This document shows positions 6,464 through 13,709 of a stretch of DNA of 25,052 nt, one piece after another. Each line of letters starts with the position of its first letter. The first letter of the stretch is position 1. The position numbers and the translations under genes are program-made. The notes below the pieces were generated by a model. The model did not search any database, was not told the origin of the DNA, and saw nothing but the letters and a program-made list of their open reading frames with translations. Origin of the DNA: Leptospirillum sp. (GTDB taxonomy: Bacteria; Nitrospirota; Leptospirillia; Leptospirillales; Leptospirillaceae); contig DAHWKF010000031.1 of assembly GCA_027343785.1 (NCBI GenBank), positions 1 to 25,052 of the forward strand. The letters run 5' to 3'.

Positions 6464-7219
6464 TTATTGCCGTACGACAAAAGCCTCCCCCAGGTCATTC
6501 CTGAGGGTTTGCGCATATTCCCGGGCATGGGATATGGAGGAAAACTTTCCGACACGAACGCGGTACACCGTGCCGCCAGGATAAACCGCCTTGACGATAT
6601 GGGCGTCCGGGTAACGCTTCATCTTGATCAGGTAAGCTCTCGCCTCCTCGTATGAAGAAAAAGACCCGACCTGGACTTCAAAAGTTCCTTCGGCCAGAAT
6701 TTCCGGTTGTGACGGGTAGTTGACCCCGCTCAGAACCGTCAGACGGACGGGGGCTGTTCCTTTTCCCAGCATACCGATCGCATTCGCGGCCTTCCACGAC
6801 AAGTCGATGATGCGTCCGTTTACAAACGGCCCGCGATCATTGACGACTACGTCTACAGAGCGTCCGTTATCCAGGTTTTCCACCCGAACACGTGTTCCGA
6901 GCGGTAACGTCCTGTGGGCAGCCGTGAGGGCATCTTTTCTGAAAATCGCCCCGCTCGCCGTTTTTTTTCCATAAAAGGTTGGCCCATACCAGGAGGCAAT
7001 ACCTGTCTCATGTCCATTGGTAAAAATATCCCCGGAAGAACCGGAAGAATACGAAGACCGCCCCCATGGACTGGAAGATCCGGTCGACACCGATGGACGT
7101 CCCCACGGAGAGCCGGAGTATGTTGAACAACCCGCGAGGAGCACAATCCCAGATACCAGAAAAAAACGAGACACCTGCCGAAACTTCCCGTGCGGTTCAG
7201 GCTTCTGTTGACTGATCAT
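6464..7219 (-). CDS. rlpA: RlpA-type septal-ring lytic transglycosylase lipoprotein (DPBB + SPOR)
   Basis: RlpA is an outer-membrane lipoprotein that cleaves peptidoglycan lacking stem peptides, often at the septum. From the ATG at 7219 the protein has 251 residues. A lipoprotein signal ends in LLAGC (Cys31), followed by a Ser/Gly-rich linker with two SPWGR/SS-type repeats (about 32-72). The double-psi beta-barrel domain lies at about 73-157, starting GIASWYG and containing the catalytic-region NDRGPF and GRIIDLS. A C-terminal SPOR domain (about 179-251) has the two halves FEVQVGSF and YRVRVGKF and would bind denuded septal glycan. The start is uncertain. The ATG at 7258 has a better GGGAG site but overlaps the upstream gene by 62 bases, and a GTG deeper in would give a shorter signal. 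It lies in the ychF-rpsR operon, overlapping the DUF2232 gene. Confidence 0.93.
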   Translation of the reverse strand: MISQQKPEPHGKFRQVSRFFLVSGIVLLAGCSTYSGSPWGRPSVSTGSSSPWGRSSYSSGSSGDIFTNGHETGIASWYGPTFYGKKTASGAIFRKDALTAAHRTLPLGTRVRVENLDNGRSVDVVVNDRGPFVNGRIIDLSWKAANAIGMLGKGTAPVRLTVLSGVNYPSQPEILAEGTFEVQVGSFSSYEEARAYLIKMKRYPDAHIVKAVYPGGTVYRVRVGKFSSISHAREYAQTLRNDLGEAFVVRQ

Positions 7220-8165
7220 CCTTGGAGGGACGGATTTTTCGGAAATCGACCCAGACATCCAGGACTCCCACAATCCCCAGCAAGAGGAGAATCAAGGGTT
7301 GAAGTAGAATAAAGGTTGCCGAAATAATCCAGAACAGTCGTCCAAGTTTCCGGCTTTTCGCATAGGATACAATAACGCCGGCCCCTTGTCCCACATACAG
7401 AATCCCAATACTGAAAAAAAGATTAATCCCCGTCACCCTTGATAGGTGGGAAGGCACAGCGATCATGGCCAGAGACAATATCAGAAGGAAGATCATCGGA
7501 TCCCATAAAACCCAATGGTCGATACCATATCCGGGCATATCTTCGCTTTTACGGGAAAGGATCCCTTTCACCATTCCCATGAGCACCAGGGATGTGAGCA
7601 AAACACATGAAACAAAAACCCCTGGAAGCAGGGATAGGAATGAAGAGAAAAGATCCGGTTCCATTTTCAGTATGAGCTGTTGGTCTACGGAAGGGATGGC
7701 CGCCGGAGAGTTCTGAAGATAAAGATGGACAACCTGGTCAAAGGTCTGAAACAACTCTTTTCTCAACTCTTGCAATATCTTTCCGCCGGTCCGGAGATAA
7801 AAAAATCCCATTGAAAAAGCAGAGAAGGCCAACATCTGCAAGGAGATGGCAAAGAGGGATGTGGAAAAATCCTTGCGTCGACGGACAAGTTCTCCGGCCA
7901 GCACACCAGACATTCCCGCCCATGCGATGTAGAACAGGAGCGCGAGGGGTTGGCGGGTCAAAAGCTCGACGACAAGACCGGACAGTACCATCGCTCCGAC
8001 ACCCAGCTGATAGCGGTGGTAGGCGATCTGCGCGAGTGCCAGGGGAACACCTGAAAACATGGCCACAAAGAAACCGGCTCTCGGGAAAAAAAAGATCCCC
8101 ACGAAAAGAGCCGCAGAGGTCGAAGTCGAAAGCAGTAACGGCCCGAAGGGGAAGTTTGTTTTCAG
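7197..8165 (-). CDS. DUF2232 (YybS-like) membrane protein
   Basis: A polytopic protein with about eight predicted transmembrane helices. The overall layout is a hydrophobic N-terminal bundle, a polar segment around DLFSSFLSLLPGV and a C-terminal pair of long spans. This matches the DUF2232/YybS family, which recurs in rpsF-ssb-rpsR-rplI neighbourhoods and has no settled function. The first ordinary start is a GTG at 8102 (301 residues), but no ribosome-binding site precedes it. The frame stays open to the rpsR stop, and a CTG at 8163-8165 lies eight bases after GAGGAA and five bases from rpsR. Starting there gives 322 residues and completes the first membrane span, so I favour the rare CTG start. 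The usual rplI gene is not next; rlpA follows instead. Confidence 0.72.
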   Translation of the reverse strand: MKTNFPFGPLLLSTSTSAALFVGIFFFPRAGFFVAMFSGVPLALAQIAYHRYQLGVGAMVLSGLVVELLTRQPLALLFYIAWAGMSGVLAGELVRRRKDFSTSLFAISLQMLAFSAFSMGFFYLRTGGKILQELRKELFQTFDQVVHLYLQNSPAAIPSVDQQLILKMEPDLFSSFLSLLPGVFVSCVLLTSLVLMGMVKGILSRKSEDMPGYGIDHWVLWDPMIFLLILSLAMIAVPSHLSRVTGINLFFSIGILYVGQGAGVIVSYAKSRKLGRLFWIISATFILLQPLILLLLGIVGVLDVWVDFRKIRPSKDDQSTEA

Positions 8166-8167
8166 AT

Positions 8168-8398
8168 CTATTTTTCCTCAGAAAAGGCAAAGAAGGCGAC
8201 ATTCCGCCCTTGCTTGATCGCTGCGGCCAGACTGCGCTGATGTCTTGAACACGTCCCGGACAGCCTGCGGGGAATGATCTTCCCTCTTTCTGTCAGAAAG
8301 CTTTTCATCGTATTGGTATCCTTGTAGTCAATTTCCAGTTTTTCGATACAGAACCTGCAAACTTTTTTCCGCTGGAAAGACCTTGCCGGTGCACTCAT
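8168..8398 (-). CDS. rpsR: 30S ribosomal protein S18
   Basis: S18 binds S6 on the platform of the small ribosomal subunit. The 76-residue protein carries the family hallmarks KVCRFC near the N-terminus, IDYKDTNTMKSFLTERGKI, and PRRLSGTCSRHQRSLAAAIK. The first ATG in the open frame is at 8431, but the ATG at 8398 has GGGGAG seven bases upstream and gives the normal family length, so the longer version is rejected. It has CxxC plus Cys near GTCSRH, i.e. the zinc-type cysteines seen in some S18 proteins. It lies 79 bases after ssb and is followed by the DUF2232 gene; rpsF-ssb-rpsR order is conserved across bacteria. Confidence 0.97.
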   Translation of the reverse strand: MSAPARSFQRKKVCRFCIEKLEIDYKDTNTMKSFLTERGKIIPRRLSGTCSRHQRSLAAAIKQGRNVAFFAFSEEK

Positions 8399-8413
8399 AA
8401 CCACACTCCCCTG

Positions 8414-8429
8414 GTTCAATCGTTCAATC
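8414..8429. repeat. Tandem 8-base repeat upstream of rpsR
   Basis: GTTCAATC occurs twice head to tail in the gap between ssb and rpsR, 15-30 bases before the rpsR start codon. The repeat is directly visible. It could be chance or a protein/RNA contact site, and nothing else supports a role. Confidence 0.35.
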
Positions 8430-8477
8430 ACGCAAGCTTGTTAAGTTGTAATTCCGTCAAAACTGTCGGACGAAATC

Positions 8478-8903
8478 TCAAAACGGGATATCTCCCTCCG
8501 GCCCGCTTTCGGCAGGAAACCCCTGGAACCCGGAATCTTCTTCGTTGCCAGGTCCCCCGGAAGAAGACTTAGAGCTACGCCCCGGACCAACAAACGTGAC
8601 CGACTGCGTGACAACTTCGATCTTGCTCCGTTTCTGTCCTTCCTGCTCCCAGCGTCGCTGCTGAAGACGTCCCTCAATCAGGACAGGGGAACCCTTTTCA
8701 AGATAGTTCTTGACCAGATCCGCCTGTTTCCCGAAGGTTACCACATCGATAAAGGAAACGTCCTCTTTGGTCTCGTTTTCCTGGCGGTAACGATTATTGA
8801 TCGCCAGGGTAAAAGACGCCACAGGAGCACCATCCCGGGTGAAGCGCACTTCAGGATCACGGGTCAGGTTTCCCATAAGGATGACTTTGTTGTAATTACT
8901 CAA
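8478..8903 (-). CDS. ssb: Single-stranded DNA-binding protein
   Basis: SSB coats single-stranded DNA during replication, recombination and repair and recruits partners through its acidic tail. The 141-residue protein has the OB-fold core (NKVILMGNLTRDPEVRFT, then SFIDVVTFGKQADLV and GSPVLIEGRLQ). A flexible Ser/Gly-rich linker follows, ending in the conserved acidic tip GDIPF. The start is a TTG at 8901-8903 with GGGAG seven bases upstream; the next ATG would remove the first beta strand. The TTG overlaps the rpsF stop as TTGA, implying translational coupling. Lying between rpsF and rpsR is the ancestral arrangement. Confidence 0.97.
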   Translation of the reverse strand: MSNYNKVILMGNLTRDPEVRFTRDGAPVASFTLAINNRYRQENETKEDVSFIDVVTFGKQADLVKNYLEKGSPVLIEGRLQQRRWEQEGQKRSKIEVVTQSVTFVGPGRSSKSSSGGPGNEEDSGFQGFPAESGPEGDIPF

Positions 8904-9268
8904 ACAGCTTCTCCCTCTTTTGTCACCCTGGACGTCTCCGCCTTTTCCTCAGCAGCGCCCTCCGCAGCCGGAAGAACCAGTTTGGGGCGACGGACAACCA
9001 TGCTCTTGATGATACGTTCGTCAAGGCGAGCCTGGCGGTCGAATTCGGCGATGTCTTCCGATTTATGGAACTCGACGAACAAAACGGCATAGTCCGCCCT
9101 GCGTTCTTTTTTCAACTCATAGGACAGACGACGTTTGCCCATTTTCTGGACATGATGAACTGTTCCCTCCCGGGAAACAACCAGATTCTGGAACTTTCCG
9201 ATGACGGCCGCGACATCCTCATCCGAAAGATTGGATTTGATCAGAAGAACACACTCATAAAAAGCCAT
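8900..9268 (-). CDS. rpsF: 30S ribosomal protein S6
   Basis: S6 forms a heterodimer with S18 on the 30S subunit. The 122-residue protein begins MAFYECVLLIKSN and shows the ferredoxin-like S6 fold with VHHVQKMGKRRLSYELKKER, YAVLFVEF and a final strand with RLDERIIKSMVVRRP. It ends in a Glu/Ala-rich tail. The ATG at 9268 is preceded by AAAGGG. It follows ychF after 27 bases and overlaps ssb by four bases (TTGA), so ychF, rpsF, ssb and rpsR appear to be one unit. There is little room for the S6:S18-binding leader RNA found before rpsF in many bacteria. Confidence 0.97.
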   Translation of the reverse strand: MAFYECVLLIKSNLSDEDVAAVIGKFQNLVVSREGTVHHVQKMGKRRLSYELKKERRADYAVLFVEFHKSEDIAEFDRQARLDERIIKSMVVRRPKLVLPAAEGAAEEKAETSRVTKEGEAV

Positions 9269-9295
9269 GAGAACCCTTTCCTGGACATAAGCCCA

Positions 9296-10390
9296 TTACA
9301 CGTGAAAACGGAAATACACCACGTCACCATCCTGAATGGTATACTCTTTCCCTTCCAGACGGAGAAGGCCTTTTTCCTTGACCGCCTTTTCAGATCCCAA
9401 ACGATCAAGATCCTCGAACTTCATGACCTCTGCCCGGATAAAGCCCCGCTCGATATCCGAATGGATTTTTCCGGCAGCCTTCGGAGCCGGGGTGCCCTGG
9501 GGAACCGTCCAGGCCCTGACTTCATCCTCCCCGGCGGTGAGAAACGTGATCAGGCCGAGGATCCCGTACCCCATTCGGACGATGCGTTCGAGACCCGACT
9601 CCTTCATCCCCAGGTCGACAAGAAACGCCTTGCGCTCCTCCTTGTCGAGAGCAGCAATTTCTGCCTCGATTCTCGCAGACACCGGGAGAAGGACCGCGTT
9701 TCTCGACGCAACGGCCTGTTGCAGCCGCGCGTATTTGTCCGAAGAGAGGTCTGAAAAATCGTCAGAAACATTCGCCACGTAAAGGACCGGTTTCTGGGTC
9801 AACAATCCCAGGGAATCCCGGAATGCCTTTCTTTCTTCCTCTACATCCAGAAGACGGGCGGGCAAGCCTTTTTCCAGTTGACCGCGAATCGCCTGGAGCA
9901 GTTCCTTTTGCCAGACCAGATCTTTCGAGCCGCTCTTCGCATTTTTCTCAAGCTTCGAAATTCGAGCCTCTATCGAGGCGAGGTCTGCCAAAACCAGTTC
10001 GGTCTCGATAACTTCCAGATCCGATACCGGGTCAACCACCCCATGGACATGAATAATTTCCGTATCGTCGAAAACGCGGACAACCTGGATGATCGCGTCC
10101 ACACTCCGGATGTGTCCGAGAAACTGGTTTCCTAGACCCTCTCCGGCACTTGCGCCCCGCACAAGACCGGCGATATCGACCACCTCGACAAAAGTCGGCG
10201 TCGTCTTCCGTGGATGATACATGTCCTCAAGCCGTGCGAGCCGCTCGTCCGGAACCGGTACCACGCCGACATGCGGATCAATCGTGCAAAAAGGAAAATT
10301 CGCTACCTGAGCATTCCCGGATGTCAAAGCGTTGAAAAGCGTCGACTTGCCCACATTCGGCAAACCAACGATACCACACTGGAATCCCAA
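9296..10390 (-). CDS. ychF: Ribosome-binding ATPase YchF
   Basis: YchF is a universally conserved OBG-family P-loop protein that prefers ATP and binds ribosomes. The 364-residue protein has the P-loop GLPNVGKS (about residues 8-15), the G3-type motif DIAGLVRGAS, a coiled-coil insertion (about 130-200), and a C-terminal TGS domain ending DGDVVYFRFHV, the typical YchF end. The start is a TTG at 10388-10390 with GGGGA seven bases upstream; it yields the expected MGFQCGIVG N-terminus. It follows pth by 84 bases on the same strand, the widespread prs-rplY-pth-ychF order, and leads directly into rpsF. Confidence 0.97.
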   Translation of the reverse strand: MGFQCGIVGLPNVGKSTLFNALTSGNAQVANFPFCTIDPHVGVVPVPDERLARLEDMYHPRKTTPTFVEVVDIAGLVRGASAGEGLGNQFLGHIRSVDAIIQVVRVFDDTEIIHVHGVVDPVSDLEVIETELVLADLASIEARISKLEKNAKSGSKDLVWQKELLQAIRGQLEKGLPARLLDVEEERKAFRDSLGLLTQKPVLYVANVSDDFSDLSSDKYARLQQAVASRNAVLLPVSARIEAEIAALDKEERKAFLVDLGMKESGLERIVRMGYGILGLITFLTAGEDEVRAWTVPQGTPAPKAAGKIHSDIERGFIRAEVMKFEDLDRLGSEKAVKEKGLLRLEGKEYTIQDGDVVYFRFHV

Positions 10391-10474
10391 TCAAAGTTCC
10401 CCGCCCGGATCTGTCTCCGGCCTCTAGAATATCATTCGTGAAGAGGCAGTCAAACGAGCTGACATACCCATGCC

Positions 10475-11026
10475 CTAAGCCGACTTGTCATCGGCCCGGA
10501 ATATCCAGCGATCAACCAACCCGAAAAATGTTTCCAGAGAACCTTCCAGGATCTTTCTTTCTTCCGGATGAAGCTTCCCGAGAACATAGTCTGAGGGGTC
10601 CTGACCTTCTACAGGTCTTCCGATTCCGATCCGGATGCGGGATACACGGTCCGAACCCAATGTCTCGATAATGGAGGCCAAGCCTTTTTGGCCACCCGAA
10701 CTGCCTTTTTCCCGGAAACGGAGGGTTCCCAGCGGCAAATCCATATCGTCCGACAGAACCAGCAAATCGGAGGGAAGACTGACCCCCTTGAGCCTGAGCC
10801 AGGGAATGACCCGCCCGGACAGGTTCATATAAGTCAGAGGAAAGACGAGGAGAAAACGCTCCTTTTTCCACTCCCCCTCCCCCCACTGGACCAAGGCTTT
10901 CTGATGAACCAGCGGTATCCCGATCCTCTCGGAAAGTGAATCCAGAAAGATTTTTCCGGCATTGTGGCGGGTTCGCTCATACTCCCTGCCTGGATTACCC
11001 AACCCAACAATCGCCCTGATTCCCAT
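10475..11026 (-). CDS. pth: Peptidyl-tRNA hydrolase
   Basis: Pth hydrolyses peptidyl-tRNA released prematurely from ribosomes, recycling tRNA. The 183-residue protein has the family motifs MGIRAIVGLGNPGREYERTR, with catalytic His in RTRHNAG, LTYMNLSG, the DDMDLPLG loop, and SGGQKGLASI. Length matches the bacterial type (about 185-195). The open frame runs upstream to 11200 inside rplY, but homology places the start at the ATG at 11024-11026, 19 bases after the rplY stop. The ribosome-binding site is weak, so expression may depend on coupling to rplY. Confidence 0.96.
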   Translation of the reverse strand: MGIRAIVGLGNPGREYERTRHNAGKIFLDSLSERIGIPLVHQKALVQWGEGEWKKERFLLVFPLTYMNLSGRVIPWLRLKGVSLPSDLLVLSDDMDLPLGTLRFREKGSSGGQKGLASIIETLGSDRVSRIRIGIGRPVEGQDPSDYVLGKLHPEERKILEGSLETFFGLVDRWIFRADDKSA

Positions 11027-11045
11027 CTGAATGAGCAGGAAACAG

Positions 11046-11672
11046 CTACTTTTTCGGGGCTTCCGGCTCTGGCGCCGCTGCCACCGTTTCTTCCGGAGAT
11101 TCCGTTCTCGGAGGAAGGATATGGACGAGCACCGTGTCCGGGCTGTCAATGATCCGCAATCCGGGCGCGGGTGGCAAATCCCGGACATGAACCGAGTCAT
11201 TGATCCCGAGACCGGAGGCGTCCAGCTTGATATGGTCTGGCATGGCTGCGGGCAAACACTCTACCATCACCTCACGCACGTGATGCTCAAGAACGCCTCC
11301 CAGCTTCACCCCCACCGGAACTTCTCCGACAATCTCGACCGGAACCCTGTTCCGGACCATGTCTTTTTCGGAGAGCTCAAAAAAATCCAGGTGCATGATC
11401 CGTCCCGTCAAGGGGTCCCTCTGCACATCACGCACCAATGCCATGACATTATCCCTGGATTCAGGCAGTCCACTGACCTTCAGGCGGAAAATGGCATGGC
11501 TTCCGGCATGGGAGTGGAACACTTTTTGTACATGCGAGAGGCTCAGGGACAGAGAAGTGGCTTTTCCCCGGCTATAGAGAACTGCGGGAATCTGCCCCGA
11601 CATTCTCAACTGACGGGCAATTCCTTTTCCATTAGCCGCTCGAAATTCGGCGCTTATTTCAACATTCTGCAT
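11046..11672 (-). CDS. rplY: 50S ribosomal protein L25, long (CTC) form
   Basis: L25/CTC binds 5S rRNA. The 208-residue protein has the N-terminal 5S-binding domain (MQNVEISAEF, GQIPAVLYSRGK, VRDVQRDPLTGRIMHLDFFE) and the C-terminal TL5/CTC beta domain (PVEIVGEVPVGVKLGG, HVRDLPPAPGLRI). It ends in an Ala/Glu/Pro-rich tail. The ATG at 11672 is preceded by AAAGGGA; the upstream ATG at 11714 gives an atypical N-terminus and is rejected. It lies between prs and pth with short gaps, the standard order. Confidence 0.96.
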   Translation of the reverse strand: MQNVEISAEFRAANGKGIARQLRMSGQIPAVLYSRGKATSLSLSLSHVQKVFHSHAGSHAIFRLKVSGLPESRDNVMALVRDVQRDPLTGRIMHLDFFELSEKDMVRNRVPVEIVGEVPVGVKLGGVLEHHVREVMVECLPAAMPDHIKLDASGLGINDSVHVRDLPPAPGLRIIDSPDTVLVHILPPRTESPEETVAAAPEPEAPKK

Positions 11673-11734
11673 CACACATCCCTTTCCCTCTTTCAGAACA
11701 TGCCTTCCGGGCACACGTCCGCCACCCGGCCCAA

Positions 11735-12679
11735 CTAGATAAAAAGCGAGCTGACTGACTCCTCTTCATGAATCCGCTTGATAGCCTCTCCCAGAAGCGG
11801 AGCCACTGAAAAAATTCTTATTTTCTTGCAAACTTCCTCTTTCCCGCGCAAAGGAATCGAATTTGTCACAATAATTTCATCGAGAACCGATTTGTTGAGC
11901 CTTTCAAGGGCGGGGCCCGACAGCACCGGATGTGTCGCCACTGCCACTACCCGTCTTGCTCCTGCGTCTAACGCGGCCGATGCCCCCTGGGTAATCGTTC
12001 CTGCGGTGTCAATCATATCATCAAGAATAACGGCTGTCCGGCCAACGACATCCCCGATAATGTTCATAACCTGGGACTGATTAGGACCCTCCCGGCGCTT
12101 GTCAATAATCGCCAGGGGAACCTGGAGTCGCTTGGCAAAGGCTCTGGTCCGCTCAACACCGCCTGCATCCGGAGAGACAAGAACCAGCCTTTCATCACCC
12201 TGCGCGAGTTTTCTGAGAGGCTCGATCAGGATGGGTGTCCCGTGCAGATGGTCCACTGGGATATTAAAAAAGCCCTGGAGCTGGCCGGTGTGCAGATCAA
12301 GCGTCAGGACTCTCGTCGCTCCGGCTGTCGTAATCAGGTCTGCGACAAGTTTGGCCGTAATGGGAACCCTTGGTTGATCCTTCCGGTCCTGCCTTGCATA
12401 GGCATAATAGGGAAGTACCGCCGTAATCCTTTTTGCAGACGCCCGCTTGAGCGCATCCAGCATCACGAGAAGTTCCATCAGGTTGTTATTGACCGGATCA
12501 GAAAGGGACTGGATGACGAAGACATCGCTTCCCCGAACGTTTTCGTCTATCCGTACACGAATTTCCCCATCCGAAAACGATGAAACAGTTGCCTCTCCCA
12601 GATTGATACCCAGATAACGGGCAATCTCAAGCGCGACCGGAATATTGGCATTTCCAGAAAAAATCTTGACAGGACGCAA
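11735..12679 (-). CDS. prs: Ribose-phosphate pyrophosphokinase (PRPP synthase)
   Basis: Prs makes PRPP from ribose 5-phosphate and ATP for nucleotide, His and Trp synthesis. The protein has VKIFSGNANIPVALE at the N-terminus, the ATP-binding YYAYARQDRKDQPRVPI, the flexible loop RREGPNQSQVMN, VSPDAGGVERTRAFAK and the PRPP-binding loop DDMIDTAGTI, with normal length (314 residues). The start is arguable. The ATG at 12685 abuts GGGAG with no spacer, whereas the TTG two codons later (12679) has the ideal six-base spacing. The reading frame stays open back to 12934 across the tRNA-Gln gene, so that longer form is not real. Downstream come rplY, pth and ychF. Confidence 0.96.
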   Translation of the reverse strand: MRPVKIFSGNANIPVALEIARYLGINLGEATVSSFSDGEIRVRIDENVRGSDVFVIQSLSDPVNNNLMELLVMLDALKRASAKRITAVLPYYAYARQDRKDQPRVPITAKLVADLITTAGATRVLTLDLHTGQLQGFFNIPVDHLHGTPILIEPLRKLAQGDERLVLVSPDAGGVERTRAFAKRLQVPLAIIDKRREGPNQSQVMNIIGDVVGRTAVILDDMIDTAGTITQGASAALDAGARRVVAVATHPVLSGPALERLNKSVLDEIIVTNSIPLRGKEEVCKKIRIFSVAPLLGEAIKRIHEEESVSSLFI

Positions 12680-12745
12680 GCGCATCTCCCAAAAGCCCGA
12701 ACTTGTCCGAACTGAATCCTTATACGAATTCCAGTATTCAGTTTT

Positions 12746-12820
12746 TGGCTGGGGCGCCAGGATTCGAACCTGGGAATGCGAGATCCAAAATCTCGTGACT
12801 TGCCGCTTGTCGACGCCCCA
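12746..12820 (-). tRNA. tRNA-Gln(TTG)
   Basis: A 75-base cloverleaf on the minus strand. The acceptor stem is TGGGGCG/CGCCCCA, the anticodon stem CGAGA/TCTCG encloses TTTTGGA (anticodon TTG), the T loop is GGTTCGAATCC, discriminator G precedes an encoded CCA (complement at 12746-12748). It sits between ispE (10 bases upstream) and prs (about 66 bases downstream). This is a recurring position for tRNA-Gln in bacteria, and implies release from a protein-coding transcript by RNase processing. Confidence 0.97.
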
Positions 12821-12830
12821 ATATGAATGA

Positions 12831-13709
12831 CTAGCCAGAAAACGCCGGGGATGAAAGCGTTTCGAAAACACCCGACCAGCCCTTGAAATGTCGCTCCAGT
12901 TGCTGGCGAACAGCCTCAGCCTCACCAGAACCATCGAACAGGCCGAAAACAGTGGGGCCCGATCCGCTCATGAGGGATAAAACAGCTCCGCTAGCAGCCA
13001 TCAACGACTTCACCTCCCGAATCACCGGGAGGATTGACAGGGCTACCGGTTCAAGATCATTGAACCCCCGACCATCGGACAAAAGACTACTTATTTTAGG
13101 TAGAGTTTCTGAATCTGTCAACGAATCCGTCGACGGGGCGGACAGTCCTCCGTAAATCATTGCCGTCGAAAGAGGGACAAGAGGGTTCCAGAGAACGATC
13201 GTTCGGGGAGGAATCGGGGGGCAAGGATGAATTTTCTCCCCTCTTCCGTAAGCCACGGCATGAGCTTCTCCCAAAAAAAAGGGCACGTCACTTCCCAACC
13301 GGCTTCCAAGGACCATCAAATCTTTCAGTGCGACCGGGTTTCCGGACAGCCTGTTCGCAGCCCATAATGCGGCCGCCGCATTCGATGAGCCCCCTCCGAG
13401 GCCCGCGCCAACCGGTATTTTTTTCTCCAGCTCCACCCGAAAATACTTTTGACTCCCCCCCTCTCCGACAAAATTTCTGAAAAGTCGAAGGGCGCGAAGA
13501 ACCAGGTTGTCCTCGATCTCCCCGTCTACCTTTCTGCCGGACAAGATCAGGAGATCCTTTTTATCATTCGCCTCACTGAAGAGCATTCGGTCACAGAGGG
13601 AGATCATCACCATTTCGGTCAGAAGTTCATGATAACCATCGTGACGCTTTCCCAAAATTTTCAGGGAAAGGTTGACCTTGGCCGGAGAAAAAACGGAAAG
13701 GGTGTTCAC
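12831..13709 (-). CDS. ispE: 4-diphosphocytidyl-2-C-methyl-D-erythritol kinase
   Basis: IspE phosphorylates CDP-methylerythritol in the MEP route to isoprenoids. The 292-residue GHMP kinase has the substrate motif SPAKVNLSLKILGKRHDGYH, the ATP loop PVGAGLGGGSSNAAAALWAA, and the C-terminal LMSGSGPTVFGLF. The chosen start is a GTG at 13707-13709 that overlaps the stop of the DUF512 gene as GTGA, indicating coupled translation. The open frame to 13757 would add an unconserved overlapping segment. Downstream, only 10 bases separate the stop from tRNA-Gln. Confidence 0.95.
   Translation of the reverse strand: MNTLSVFSPAKVNLSLKILGKRHDGYHELLTEMVMISLCDRMLFSEANDKKDLLILSGRKVDGEIEDNLVLRALRLFRNFVGEGGSQKYFRVELEKKIPVGAGLGGGSSNAAAALWAANRLSGNPVALKDLMVLGSRLGSDVPFFLGEAHAVAYGRGEKIHPCPPIPPRTIVLWNPLVPLSTAMIYGGLSAPSTDSLTDSETLPKISSLLSDGRGFNDLEPVALSILPVIREVKSLMAASGAVLSLMSGSGPTVFGLFDGSGEAEAVRQQLERHFKGWSGVFETLSSPAFSG

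Noticed and set aside
11027..11200. Upstream extension of pth into rplY
   Set aside because: The added residues are an out-of-frame reading of L25, and homology starts exactly at MGIRAIVGLGNPG.
12679..12934. Upstream extension of prs to 12934
   Set aside because: It would translate through tRNA-Gln and part of ispE; the conserved Prs N-terminus starts after this segment.
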